52,845 nt of DNA from an uncultured Bacteroidales bacterium (GCA_946410455.1 CAMKAJ010000015.1:1-52845), one strand, 5' to 3'. Positions 10,009-18,298 are shown, numbered from the stretch's first letter. Notes: generated from the letters alone by a model not told the origin. A program made the numbers and translations.

Positions 10009-10036
10009 CCGGAGGTACAGGCGAATGTACCTCCGG
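10009..10036. repeat. hairpin of the N12 family, copy 5
   Basis: CCGGAGGTACA (10009-10019) pairs perfectly with TGTACCTCCGG (10026-10036). Measured from the AGGT/ACCT core the spacing is again 12 nt. It is a sister of the copy at 9955-9986, 54 bp away. Confidence 0.78.
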
Positions 10037-10068
10037 CAACACTGGCGACTATTAAGCCCGGCGGCAAT

Positions 10069-10362
10069 CTAGTACCCCGTCTCGATATTCCAGACGAAGG
10101 CCCGGATGCCAAGGTCGGGAGAGGCTTCGTCTTTGACGCGGAGGGCGTCGAGGATGGCGGGGACTTTTTCGTCGGGCACAAAGCTCAGCACGGCGTGGTT
10201 CTGCTCCGGCCAGGCGTGGTCTCCAAGGTGCGGGATGCCGTTGAAGCCACCCCGCCCTTGAATGTCTGTCCACCTGGTGTATCCGCGCTGGCGCACAGAC
10301 TCCAGAACTTCTATAATCTCGTCGCTATATGCTTGATTATAACTTATAAAGACGGCTTTCAT
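10069..10362 (-). CDS. PII-like small protein linked to an RND pump
   Basis: 97 residues, soluble, no signal peptide. It begins with a ferredoxin-like beta strand (MKAVFISYN), then the helix EIIEVLESV, followed by GRGGFNGIPHLGDHAWPEQN and a second beta-alpha-beta unit. This order resembles PII/CutA-fold small proteins of Bacteroidota and the PII-like proteins often encoded beside heavy-metal or RND exporters. The assignment rests on pattern, not on a search. The start lies inside the pump gene (26-bp overlap with its 3' end), so it is co-transcribed and probably translationally coupled. Inference: an intracellular sensor or modulator of the pump, perhaps ligand- or metal-binding via the His/Asp-rich loop. 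Confidence 0.6.
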   Translation of the reverse strand: MKAVFISYNQAYSDEIIEVLESVRQRGYTRWTDIQGRGGFNGIPHLGDHAWPEQNHAVLSFVPDEKVPAILDALRVKDEASPDLGIRAFVWNIETGY

Positions 10363-13300
10363 CGGCTTGCAAGTGTTTTTTCTGTTTACGCTTCTCCTGG
10401 TGCATGCAGATAGAGCAGTACACGGTAGGAATCAGAATCAAAGTAACAAGGGTAGAAATAGACAGACCCCAGCATACGGTAACACCCAGGGAGCGCCACA
10501 TCTCCGAACCCTCGCCGGTCCCTATTGCCATAGGCAGCATACCAAGCACGGTTGTGAGCGTGGTCATGAGAATAGGGCGCAGACGGCTGCGGGCAGCAGT
10601 AGTAGAGGCGTCGCGCACGTTCATACCCCGCTCGCGCAGCAGTATAGTGTAGTCTATGAGCACGATACCGTTCTTCACCACGATACCGAGCAGGATGATG
10701 ATACCCACCAGCGACATCATGCCGAGGTTGGTGCCCGTAACGGTAAATCCCAGCAGCACGCCCACCACTGCGAACGGCACGCTGAACATAATCACGAACG
10801 GACTCATGAACGACTCGAACTGAGACGCCATGACCATATACACCAGGATGACTATCAGCACGATGAGCAAGAAGAGGTCGGCAAACATATCCTGCTGCTC
10901 CTCATAGTCGCCGGCAATCTGGATGGTAATCCCGGAAGGAATGTTGGTAGCGTCTATGGCCCTCTGGGAAGCTTCAACCGCTTCGGACAAAGCGGCGCCG
11001 CGCGCCACGATACCCGTAACGGTTATCAGTCGCTCACGGTCTTTGCGCTCTATAGTAGGCGGCACCAGAGTCTCTTTGATGGTGCCCAACTCCTTCATCT
11101 TCACGGGCATACCGTAGCCGTTGGTAACTACGATGTTCTCCATATCCTCGATACTCGTACGGAATTCCGGAGCATAACGGACGCGTATGTAGTACTCCTC
11201 ACCGTCCTCGCGGTAGAAAGAGGCCACCGTGCCGCTCATGGCAGCGCTGAATGCTGCACCTGCGGTGGTGGAGTTGAGTCCGTTGAGCGCGAGCTTTGTG
11301 CGGTCGAAGTCCATCTGATACTCCGGAGTGTACTCGTCGCGGCTCAGAGTAACCTGTGCGAACGCCGGATCCTGAATCATCTTGCCGCGAAGCTCCTTGG
11401 CAATCTGGTCGGTAGCCTGGAAGCTGTAACCGTACACCTCCACCTTCACGGTAGAAGCGCCTCCCATGCCACCGCCGCCCTCGGTAACGGTAGCGCGGTG
11501 AATCTCTGGATAGCGCTTGAGCACGTCGCGAATCACGTCTGCAATCTCTGCGCTGGTACGCTCGCGCGTGCTGCTGGTACCGATGCGCACGTTCATGGAG
11601 ATGATGTGCGTACCGTTGCTGCGCATGTTGGCGAAGGTATTGTCTGTGTCGGCCTGACCGAAGGCAAAGTTGATGCGCTGCGCCTCAGGGACGGCCTGCT
11701 TCACATCGTCGTACAGGCGGAATGCGAAGTCGCGCGTGACATCCTGAGCCGTACCCATGGGCAGCTCGATGTTGCAGGAAATGCGGTCGGTGTCGCTATG
11801 AGGGAAGAATTCGGTCTTGACGCCCGGGGCCATGAGCACAACAGACAGCGCAAAGATGGCGGCAAACGCCAGGATAACCAGCGCGCGGCGCTTGGTAGCC
11901 CAGCGGATAATGTGGCCGTATCCCCTTGATATCCAGTCGATAAAGCGATTGATGGGATCGAAAACCGCATTGTACACGCGGCCGTGCTTCTCGTTGGGCT
12001 TGAGCCAGCGTGAGCAAAGCATGGGCACCAGCGTGAGCGCTGCGGTAGTAGAGACCACCATGATAATGCTCACGATCCAGCCGAGCTGGCGGAACATGAT
12101 TCCCGCCATGCCGTTGATCATGGTAAGCGGCAGGAACACGCAGAGCATGGTAAGGGTGGATGCGATAACGGAAATACCCACCTCGGAGGTTCCATGCACC
12201 GCCGCTTCCTTGGGCCGCTCCCCGCGCGCCAGGTGCGTAGATACGTTCTCCAGCACCACTATGGCGTCGTCTACCACCATTCCTATGGCAATTGCGAGTG
12301 CCGACATAGAAATGATGTTGAGCGTGTTCCCGGTGGCGAAGAGGTACACCAGCGACGCCAGCAGGGCCATAGGGATAGACAGCACGATGATGAAGGTGGA
12401 CTTGAAGTTGCCCAGGAAGAGGAACACTATGAGCATCACCACTATAAAGGTGATGATGATGGTGTCGCGCAAGGTCTTGATGGTGTTGATAATCTCCGTA
12501 GAACCATCTACCAGAATGTTTACATCTACGTCTGCTGGGAGCGTGGGTTTGATCTTCTCGAGCTGCTTCTTCACGCCTCTGATGACATTCACCGTATTGG
12601 CTCCCGCCTGCTTCTGGATAATGATTCGGGCAGAACGGATGCCGTCGGTATAAGCTTCCTGCTCACGCTCCTGGGCGCCGTCGCGCACAGAGGCAACATC
12701 CCTCAGGTACACCGTACGGCCGCCTGCATAGCCCACCACAATATCCAGCAGCTCGGAAGGGTCGCTGAACTCCTTCTGCACGCGGAGGGTGTAGGTATTG
12801 GAACCGATGTCGATATTCCCCGATGGGAGGTTCCTGTTCTCGGCAGTTATTATTGCCGCTATTGCGCTGATACTCAGGTTATACGCCTCCAGCTTGGTGG
12901 GGTCGCAATAGACCTGTATCTCACGTGTGGGCGCACCCTCCACGCTCACCGTTCCCACTCCGGGAACGCGGGCCAGAGGGGTTGCCAGACGGTCGTCCAG
13001 AATCTTGTCCAGGCCCGCAAGGCTCTCGTGCGCCGTGGCGGTGAGGAACATAATGGGCATGTCGTCTGCGCTGAACTTGAAGATAACCGGCATGGATGCC
13101 CCGTCGGGCAGGTTGGAATTAACCATGTCCAGCTTGTCGCGGACGTTATTGGTGGCCTCCTCTATGTCTGTGCCGTACTCGAAGGTGAGGGTGAGCAAGG
13201 AGATGTTCTCTTTGGAACGGGAATTCAGCTCCTTGAGGTTCTCTACGCCGTTGAGGGCATTCTCAAGCACCTTGGTAAGGTTGGTCTCTATATCTGCGGC

Positions 13301-13465
13301 GTTGGCTCCGGGATACGAAGCCATGACCATGATGGTATTGGAATCGAACTCGGGGAACTGGGCGATGCTCGTCCGGCTCAGCGAGAAGATGCCGAATATC
13401 ATGAATGCTATGAAGATGAGCGCGGTCGTTACTGGATTCTTGACCGCTGTCCTGTAGATGCTCAT
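10337..13465 (-). CDS. RND multidrug efflux pump, inner-membrane subunit (AcrB/HAE1 type)
   Basis: 1042 residues, the usual length of AcrB-type proton antiporters. The protein starts with TM1 after MSIYRTAVKNP. It has two large periplasmic loops (about 30-330 and 550-850) and two six-helix bundles. The TM4 Asp pair is visible in GMVVDDAIVVLENV (about 390-405), and a Lys in VVKNGIVLIDYT (TM10, about 930) completes the proton relay, so the pump should be active. The acidic-pair relay and general sequence favour the drug (HAE1) rather than the metal (HME) class, though substrate cannot be read from sequence. Its start overlaps the adaptor stop (TAATG). Confidence 0.95.
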   Translation of the reverse strand: MSIYRTAVKNPVTTALIFIAFMIFGIFSLSRTSIAQFPEFDSNTIMVMASYPGANAADIETNLTKVLENALNGVENLKELNSRSKENISLLTLTFEYGTDIEEATNNVRDKLDMVNSNLPDGASMPVIFKFSADDMPIMFLTATAHESLAGLDKILDDRLATPLARVPGVGTVSVEGAPTREIQVYCDPTKLEAYNLSISAIAAIITAENRNLPSGNIDIGSNTYTLRVQKEFSDPSELLDIVVGYAGGRTVYLRDVASVRDGAQEREQEAYTDGIRSARIIIQKQAGANTVNVIRGVKKQLEKIKPTLPADVDVNILVDGSTEIINTIKTLRDTIIITFIVVMLIVFLFLGNFKSTFIIVLSIPMALLASLVYLFATGNTLNIISMSALAIAIGMVVDDAIVVLENVSTHLARGERPKEAAVHGTSEVGISVIASTLTMLCVFLPLTMINGMAGIMFRQLGWIVSIIMVVSTTAALTLVPMLCSRWLKPNEKHGRVYNAVFDPINRFIDWISRGYGHIIRWATKRRALVILAFAAIFALSVVLMAPGVKTEFFPHSDTDRISCNIELPMGTAQDVTRDFAFRLYDDVKQAVPEAQRINFAFGQADTDNTFANMRSNGTHIISMNVRIGTSSTRERTSAEIADVIRDVLKRYPEIHRATVTEGGGGMGGASTVKVEVYGYSFQATDQIAKELRGKMIQDPAFAQVTLSRDEYTPEYQMDFDRTKLALNGLNSTTAGAAFSAAMSGTVASFYREDGEEYYIRVRYAPEFRTSIEDMENIVVTNGYGMPVKMKELGTIKETLVPPTIERKDRERLITVTGIVARGAALSEAVEASQRAIDATNIPSGITIQIAGDYEEQQDMFADLFLLIVLIVILVYMVMASQFESFMSPFVIMFSVPFAVVGVLLGFTVTGTNLGMMSLVGIIILLGIVVKNGIVLIDYTILLRERGMNVRDASTTAARSRLRPILMTTLTTVLGMLPMAIGTGEGSEMWRSLGVTVCWGLSISTLVTLILIPTVYCSICMHQEKRKQKKHLQADESRLYKL

Positions 13466-14484
13466 TACTGTCCTATCTCCACTTTTTGGCCGGCCTTGAG
13501 GGTGGAATTACCCTTTACGACCACGCGGTCGCCCTCCTGGAGGCCGGAGAGAATTTCATATTTACCGTTGAAGTGGCGGCCCAGTGTTACTATTTTCACC
13601 ACTGCACAGTCCTGCTCATCAAGAACAAAGACGGTGCGAGTGCCTGCGCCCTGCATCTTGTTTACTGCTACGTCTGGCACCGTTATGCTGTTGCTGTCGC
13701 CAAAGTTCACCGTTACGCGGACGTACATCCCGGGGCGAAGCTCCCTGCGGCTGTTGGGCACCAGCACCTCCACGTTGAAGGTGTGAGTGGCAGAGTCCAT
13801 GGTGGGATAGAGGCGGTTCACCGTGCCCTCGAAGCTCTTGCCGGGGAGGGCGTCGGCGGAGAGGCTCACGCGGTCTCCCTTGTGCACGCGGGTGTAATCG
13901 GTCTCGGAAATGGCCACCAGAATCTTCACGGGGGTAATCTGCTGCACGGTATAGATTGGCTGGGCCATGGCGTACATGTCGCCCCTGTCGTAGTTGCGGG
14001 CAGTCACCACGCCGCTCACAGGACTGCGCAGAATGGTATTTTCTTCTATGTTGCTATAGCTGCTGCGGCTCACGTTGCAGGCGAGTTCCAGCTGGTCGAA
14101 GTCTGCCTGCGAAATGCCACCCTGGGCAAGCAGGGCGCGCACGCGCTCGAGTTCCGTCTCGTCGTTCTTCAGCTTGAGCTGGGCCTGGTCGAGCTGCACG
14201 CGGTCCATCTCTGCAAGCACCTGTCCCTTAGACACGTAATCTCCCACCTCAACGTTGAGCTTCTGGATGCGGCCACCGCTCTGAGGAGCGATGTTATTGA
14301 CCACGTTTGCCTGTACCGTGCTGGAATAGAGCGCCGTCTGTGGCACTTTTTCTTTGGCGGCAGTGATAATGCTGACCTGGGGAATGGCCTCCTGCTGGGT
14401 AGAGACTACTGCGGTGCTACCGCTGTTTTGCTGGCCGCATGCTGCTAAAATAAGCCCTGCGGCAAAAAGAAGTTTTTTATTCAT
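13465..14484 (-). CDS. RND efflux periplasmic adaptor (membrane fusion lipoprotein)
   Basis: 339 residues. Lipoprotein signal MNKKLLFAAGLILAAC with Cys at 16. The AcrA/MexA order is visible: lipoyl half-motif around 65-100 (SGGRIQKLNVEVGDYVSKGQ), a short alpha-helical hairpin (about 100-145), a second lipoyl half (TILRSPVSGVVTARN, about 148-162), a beta-barrel, and a membrane-proximal domain ending GDRVVVKGNSTLKAGQKVEI. It bridges the pump and the TolC-like channel. It overlaps the channel gene by 8 bp and the pump gene by 1 bp, so the three are translationally coupled. Confidence 0.95.
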   Translation of the reverse strand: MNKKLLFAAGLILAACGQQNSGSTAVVSTQQEAIPQVSIITAAKEKVPQTALYSSTVQANVVNNIAPQSGGRIQKLNVEVGDYVSKGQVLAEMDRVQLDQAQLKLKNDETELERVRALLAQGGISQADFDQLELACNVSRSSYSNIEENTILRSPVSGVVTARNYDRGDMYAMAQPIYTVQQITPVKILVAISETDYTRVHKGDRVSLSADALPGKSFEGTVNRLYPTMDSATHTFNVEVLVPNSRRELRPGMYVRVTVNFGDSNSITVPDVAVNKMQGAGTRTVFVLDEQDCAVVKIVTLGRHFNGKYEILSGLQEGDRVVVKGNSTLKAGQKVEIGQ

Positions 14485-15850
14485 TGGTATTGCTGTTTTC
14501 TATGAAGTCGGCGCCCAGAGTGCCCTCCAGGTCAGATTTTGCCGATAAGTAATTGAAGATTGCCTGGCACTCGCCGAGCCTGGACTGAGTGAGCGCAAGC
14601 TGCGCATCATTGAGGTCGGTGAGGGTGCTGCGCCCTACGTCGTACGATTGGCGGGCGATGCTGTAGGCCTTCTGCGCAGATTCTACGGCGCTGGCCGCAG
14701 AGGCGTAACTCTTTGTGGCAGTGTCCATTGTGCCGAGATACTGGCGAATCGCAATCTGCAGCTGCCGCTCGGCGTTGGTACGCTGGATATCGAGCTCGGC
14801 CGCCTGCACCTTTGCCTGCCGCACTGCGTTGAGCCGCTTGCCGCCGGAGAAGATGGGGATGCTGAGACTCAGGCCCACGAAGGAATACGGAGACCACTTG
14901 TACTGGCTAAAGTTGTAGTCGTTAGCCATGGCGTTGATGCTGTAAGAGAAAGCCACGGCGAGCGAGGGAATATACGCATACTGCTGCATTTTAACGGTGT
15001 TGGCGAGCTGCTCTGCCTGGATAGAGAGCTGACGCAGGGAGGAGTTGCCGGAAAGGTCGGCATCGGTTATCTCGGCGCCAGTCATCTGGTCGGCATAGTC
15101 GCGGAGCGAACCGGCCACGTCTATCTCGCTGTGGAGGTCAACTCCCATCACAGCCTTGAGCTGCCAGAGCCCAAGCTCTACGGCGTTAGCGGCGTCGTAC
15201 ATATTGGGCACCGCATTGGCCAGAGTAGTCTTGGCGCGGGTAAGATCGAGCTCGGATGCGCGCTGGGCATTGTATTTCTTCTGCGTAAGCTCCAGGTTCT
15301 CCTTTGCATTCTCGAAGACCGACTGATACACGTTAAGGGCTTCCTTGGCCAGAAGAACTGAGAAGAAAGCCTTCTTGACCTGAGTAACTGTCTCGAGGCG
15401 CGAGCCACGGGCCTTTTCTACTGCCAGCTCCACGTCCTGGTCGCTGATTTTCAGGCTCTTCCAGAGCTGCGCGTTGACTAGCGGCATATTTGCAGAAACG
15501 CCTGCAGACCAGGTGTTCCAGCGGCCCACCTCAAATCCGTCGCGCGAGGCCGAGCTCCCCTCTGAGCTGCCGCCGCCCATCCCGGGCATATCAAAGTCCA
15601 TGTACATCACCTGCTTCTTGATGGTGCGCTGGTACGAGCCGGAACCGTCTATCTGGGGGAAGAGGGTGGCATAGCTGCCCTTGCGGGCATATCCCGTACG
15701 TTCTATCTCAAGGTCGGCGATGCGCACCGAAGCATTCTCGCTGAGGGCAATCTGAAGGGCCTGATCCAGAGTCAGATAAGCAGGTTCGCCCGCATGGGCC
15801 AGCGTGCCGGACAGGCAGATTGCAAAGAATAAAACCAGAAATCTTTTCAT
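14477..15850 (-). CDS. TolC-family outer-membrane efflux channel
   Basis: 457 residues from the chosen start. An ATG at 15871 is also in frame, but the one at 15850 gives a standard signal peptide (MKRFLVLFFAICLSGTLAHA) and is preferred. The two OEP repeats are visible: the first after YLTLDQALQIAL and coiled-coil stretches around 130-230, the second around 270-440 (RQAKVQAAELDIQRTNAERQ). First gene of the channel-adaptor-pump operon, which is read from the 15.9 kb divergent region shared with lgt. Confidence 0.94.
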   Translation of the reverse strand: MKRFLVLFFAICLSGTLAHAGEPAYLTLDQALQIALSENASVRIADLEIERTGYARKGSYATLFPQIDGSGSYQRTIKKQVMYMDFDMPGMGGGSSEGSSASRDGFEVGRWNTWSAGVSANMPLVNAQLWKSLKISDQDVELAVEKARGSRLETVTQVKKAFFSVLLAKEALNVYQSVFENAKENLELTQKKYNAQRASELDLTRAKTTLANAVPNMYDAANAVELGLWQLKAVMGVDLHSEIDVAGSLRDYADQMTGAEITDADLSGNSSLRQLSIQAEQLANTVKMQQYAYIPSLAVAFSYSINAMANDYNFSQYKWSPYSFVGLSLSIPIFSGGKRLNAVRQAKVQAAELDIQRTNAERQLQIAIRQYLGTMDTATKSYASAASAVESAQKAYSIARQSYDVGRSTLTDLNDAQLALTQSRLGECQAIFNYLSAKSDLEGTLGADFIENSNTNE

Positions 15851-15902
15851 ACTACTATATAACAGGCGCATTTTTACTTCAAAAATTATACCATCCCAAG
15901 AG

Positions 15903-15933
15903 TTGTTTTAACGATGCAAAAAGTCTATCTTTG
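15903..15933 (+). promoter_or_regulatory. promoter of lgt
   Basis: TATCTTTG (15926-15933) matches TAnnTTTG, with TTG (15903-15905) 20 bp upstream. The ATG of lgt is at 15951, so the leader is about 10 nt. Confidence 0.65.
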
Positions 15934-15950
15934 GCAAAATTTTTAAGCGT

Positions 15951-16826
15951 ATGGAACTGCTTGCAATACATTGGAGTGTAGATCCCGTCATCTTTAGCAT
16001 AGGGAGCTTCGGATTGCGTTGGTACTCACTTCTTTTCGTGTCGGGGTTCATAATCGGCTGGTATCTGTTCCGTTGGTTCTTCCGCCGCGAAGGAGTCCCC
16101 GAAAAACTGCTTGACCCGCTGCTTTACACCCTGCTGATTGCCACCATAGTAGGCGCCCGGCTCGGGCACTGCATCTTCTATCAGCCAGATTATTACTTTG
16201 GCTCATGGGAAGGATTCTTGGAGATCTTTATGCCCTGGAAGGGAGGACTGGCCAGCCACGGCGGCGCCATCGCCCTGCTGCTGGGCATGTGGTGGTTCTC
16301 TGCCCATTACGGCAAGAAGAACGACTTCGACTTCCTCTGGATAATGGACAGGCTGGTGATAACAGTAGCTTTTGCCGGCTGCCTTATCCGACTCGGAAAC
16401 CTCTTTAACTCAGAGATTTACGGCGATGTAACCTCACTTCCCTGGGGGTTCGTGTACGAGCTGCGCGGCGAGACGGAGCCCAAGCATCCCACTCAACTCT
16501 ACGAGGCCTTCAGCTATCTTATCTTAGGCCTGGTGCTGCTGTGGGTATATGCCAAGAAGTTGGATAAGGTGCACAGGGGATTCTTCTTCGGGCTGTTCCT
16601 CGTGGGCTGCTTTGGTATGAGATTCCTGATTGAGTTTATTAAAGAGCCCCAGGTGGAGTTCGAGCAGAGCATGGCCCTGAACATGGGACAGATTCTCTCT
16701 ATCCCCTTCGTGCTGGCCGGCGTGGCCCTTCTGGTTTATGCCGCAGTGTCTCGCAAACCTGCCGCAGTGGTACATCCGGAGCCGGCAAAAAAGGCCCCCA
16801 CTCATTACGCAAAAGGTCTCAATTAA
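15951..16826 (+). CDS. lgt: prolipoprotein diacylglyceryl transferase
   Basis: 291 residues, polytopic membrane protein. It transfers diacylglycerol from phosphatidylglycerol to the lipobox Cys of prolipoproteins, the first step of lipoprotein maturation and needed for the many lipoproteins in this window. Conserved blocks: GARLGHCIFYQ (about 68-78), GGLASHGGAIAL (about 98-109) with the essential His, RLGNLFNSEIYG (about 147-158) with the essential Arg and Asn, HPTQLYEA (about 179-186) and RFLIEFIKEPQ (about 224-234). The last 30 residues are a charged tail. It precedes an ECF sigma factor gene that has its own promoter. Confidence 0.97.
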   Translation: MELLAIHWSVDPVIFSIGSFGLRWYSLLFVSGFIIGWYLFRWFFRREGVPEKLLDPLLYTLLIATIVGARLGHCIFYQPDYYFGSWEGFLEIFMPWKGGLASHGGAIALLLGMWWFSAHYGKKNDFDFLWIMDRLVITVAFAGCLIRLGNLFNSEIYGDVTSLPWGFVYELRGETEPKHPTQLYEAFSYLILGLVLLWVYAKKLDKVHRGFFFGLFLVGCFGMRFLIEFIKEPQVEFEQSMALNMGQILSIPFVLAGVALLVYAAVSRKPAAVVHPEPAKKAPTHYAKGLN

Positions 16827-16851
16827 ACCTTCCCGCTTCTGCTGCGTCTAA
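16825..16851 (+). promoter_or_regulatory. ECF-type promoter 1, ahead of the sigma factor gene
   Basis: AAAC (16825-16828), 16 bp, then CGTCTAA (16845-16851). This is the -35 AAC / -10 CGTC pattern typical of ECF sigma factors. The same pattern with the same spacing occurs at 17365-17391. The -35 overlaps the lgt stop codon. The -10 ends 8 bp before the sigma ATG, implying a near-leaderless mRNA. Confidence 0.65.
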
Positions 16852-16859
16852 TAGTACGT

Positions 16860-17366
16860 ATGATAGAGCAGGAAAAGTTGTTTAACGATTTAGTGCGCCA
16901 GTACAGTGAACCGCTGTACTGGCACGTGCGTACTATAGTGGGCAGCCACGAAGACGCCGACGACCTGCTCCAGGATATCTTTATAAAGGTATGGAAGGCA
17001 CTTCCAGGCTTCCGGGGCGATGCCGACTACTTCTCCTGGCTCTGGCGCATCGCAACCAACGAGGCCCTCTCGTTCCTGCGCAAAGCAAAAGTGCGCGCGG
17101 CCCTGAGTTTCTCGCGCATCGACCCCGAGGCCGAGAGGGTGTCGGACCCCAACCCGTTCTTCGACGGAGACAAGGCCATGGCGGCCCTTCGCAAAGCCAT
17201 AGCATCGCTTCCCGACAAGCAGCGGGTGGTGTTTGGAATGAGATACTACGAAGAGCTGAGTTACGAGCAGATTTCCAGCATCACCGGCACCTCCGTAGGT
17301 GCGCTCAAGGCATCCTATCATATTGCATACGAGAAAGTTAAAGCTTTTCTTACCGATTCCGATTAA
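16860..17366 (+). CDS. ECF-family RNA polymerase sigma factor
   Basis: 168 residues, two-domain ECF sigma. Region 2 lies at about 10-80 (HEDADDLLQDIFIKVWKAL; FSWLWRIATNEALSFLRK) and binds core polymerase and the -10. Region 4 lies at about 108-165 (SLPDKQRVVFGMRYYEELSY, then the helix-turn-helix SSITGTSVGALKASYHIAYE) and binds the -35. No region 3 or SnoaL-like extension is present. It is followed by a one-TM small protein and a Spy/CpxP-like periplasmic protein, an arrangement that suggests an envelope-stress response. The two ECF-type promoters at its own start and just after its stop suggest autoregulation. Confidence 0.93.
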   Translation: MIEQEKLFNDLVRQYSEPLYWHVRTIVGSHEDADDLLQDIFIKVWKALPGFRGDADYFSWLWRIATNEALSFLRKAKVRAALSFSRIDPEAERVSDPNPFFDGDKAMAALRKAIASLPDKQRVVFGMRYYEELSYEQISSITGTSVGALKASYHIAYEKVKAFLTDSD

Positions 17367-17391
17367 ACCCTTGTAAAACTATTGCGTCTAA
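17365..17391 (+). promoter_or_regulatory. ECF-type promoter 2, ahead of the one-TM protein gene
   Basis: AAAC (17365-17368), 16 bp, then CGTCTAA (17385-17391): same elements and spacing as the site at 16825. The wider context also matches (ATTAAACC and TGCGTCTAA). The -35 overlaps the sigma stop codon, and the ATG follows 11 bp after the -10. Confidence 0.65.
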
Positions 17392-17401
17392 ATAAGCGAC
17401 A

Positions 17402-17662
17402 ATGAAAAAGACAATGCCATATTCAACGCCGGAAGGATATTTTGACAGTCTGCAGGGCAGGCTCTCAGAGATTCCCGCACGCAGAAGCCGAATAAACCTG
17501 ACTCCTTATCTGGCTCTTGCCGCCAGCTTTGCACTGGCCCTGCTTGCAGGTAATTACATCCTCACGAAGACTGCAGCTTCCCAGCCGGCGTCTGAAGAAG
17601 AAATTGTAGAATATCTGATTGACTCGGGCACCACACTAGCCCAGTTAGAAGACGCAATGTAA
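17402..17662 (+). CDS. one-TM small protein, candidate anti-sigma factor
   Basis: 86 residues. A short cytoplasmic N-terminus (MKKTMPYSTPEGYFDSLQGR) precedes one membrane helix at about 38-56 (LALAASFALALLAGNYIL). A small acidic periplasmic tail follows (SEEEIVEYLIDSGTTLAQLE). Position directly after an ECF sigma gene and this topology suggest an anti-sigma or an accessory of one, but the N-terminus is too short to be a classical zinc-finger anti-sigma domain. I know of no characterised function. Confidence 0.7.
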   Translation: MKKTMPYSTPEGYFDSLQGRLSEIPARRSRINLTPYLALAASFALALLAGNYILTKTAASQPASEEEIVEYLIDSGTTLAQLEDAM

Positions 17663-17681
17663 TATTAAAATTGTTTTGGTT

Positions 17682-18206
17682 ATGAAAAAGGTTATTTCAC
17701 TTATTCTGGCTATCAGCATCGCAGTACTTGCAGTTGCTCAGCCCCAGGGAGGCAAGCGCCCCCAGAACGGTAAACAAAATTTCGAGAAGATCAAGGCAGA
17801 GAGAGTTGCCTTCATCACTTCCGAAGTCGGACTCAGCGCCAAGGATGCAGAAGCTTTCTGGCCCATCTACAACAAGGCCGACGCCGAGCAGCACGAACTC
17901 ATGAAGGCAGAAAAGAAGGCCTACGCAGAACTCAACAAGGCCCTTGCAGAAGGACAGGGCAACGTTGACGCCCTTCTGGACGCCTACATCAAGGCCAAGA
18001 AAGAGAACGTAAACGTACACTTCGGCTACGTCAAAGAGTACAAGAAAGCCATAGGCTCAGAGAAGACTGCAAAGTTCTTCACCAGCGACGAGAAGTTCCG
18101 CAGAAAGCAGATCGGCAAGCTCAGGGGCAAAGGCCAGCACGGCCCTCAGGGACGCCCCGGAGCCAATGGCGAAAGGCCCAGGAAAGACAAGAATCAGAAA
18201 GACTAA
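17682..18206 (+). CDS. Spy/CpxP-like periplasmic protein
   Basis: 174 residues from the ATG at 17682; an upstream TTG at 17676 is in frame but unlikely. Signal peptide MKKVISLILAISIAVLAVAQ. The mature protein is highly charged and almost all helical (FEKIKAERVAFITSEVGLSA, then DAEAFWPIYNKADAEQHELM), ending in a basic, Gly/Arg/Lys-rich tail from about 140. This resembles the Spy/CpxP/LTxxQ group of periplasmic chaperones and sensors, whose helical cradle binds unfolded proteins. As third gene of the ECF operon it is a plausible stress-response effector. Family membership is inferred from composition and layout. Confidence 0.75.
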   Translation: MKKVISLILAISIAVLAVAQPQGGKRPQNGKQNFEKIKAERVAFITSEVGLSAKDAEAFWPIYNKADAEQHELMKAEKKAYAELNKALAEGQGNVDALLDAYIKAKKENVNVHFGYVKEYKKAIGSEKTAKFFTSDEKFRRKQIGKLRGKGQHGPQGRPGANGERPRKDKNQKD

Positions 18207-18262
18207 TTATTCTCTAATCTTACAACAATCGCCAGCAGGTTCATGGTCATTTTTATAAATAA

Positions 18263-18298
18263 CGGGCAAGGTCTGCCATCGAAATGGGACCTTGCCCG
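18263..18298. terminator. bidirectional terminator-like hairpin
   Basis: CGGGCAAGGTC (18263-18273) pairs perfectly with GACCTTGCCCG (18288-18298). An inner CCAT-CGAA-ATGG stem-loop extends it. It sits between the convergent Spy-like and pgk genes, with T/A-rich flanks on both sides. Confidence 0.8.

Larger units (their letters stand above)
9521..10068. other. hairpin-rich non-coding stretch between lepA and the PII-like gene
   Basis: About 550 bp with no convincing gene. It holds at least seven inverted repeats, listed separately. Five (9696, 9748, 9819, 9955 and 10009) have arms separated by exactly 12 nt when the shared core is used as reference. The first two form one sequence type and the last two another. 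The stretch separates convergent genes, so a termination role is possible, but none of the hairpins has the T-tract of a classical terminator. Confidence 0.75.

Noticed and set aside
9717..10055. 112-residue reading frame within the hairpin-rich stretch
   Set aside because: The frame runs through several inverted repeats, has unusual composition and no promoter, and the repeats explain the sequence better.
9521..10068. CRISPR array
   Set aside because: Repeats are inverted, not direct, spacing is irregular and no cas gene is present.
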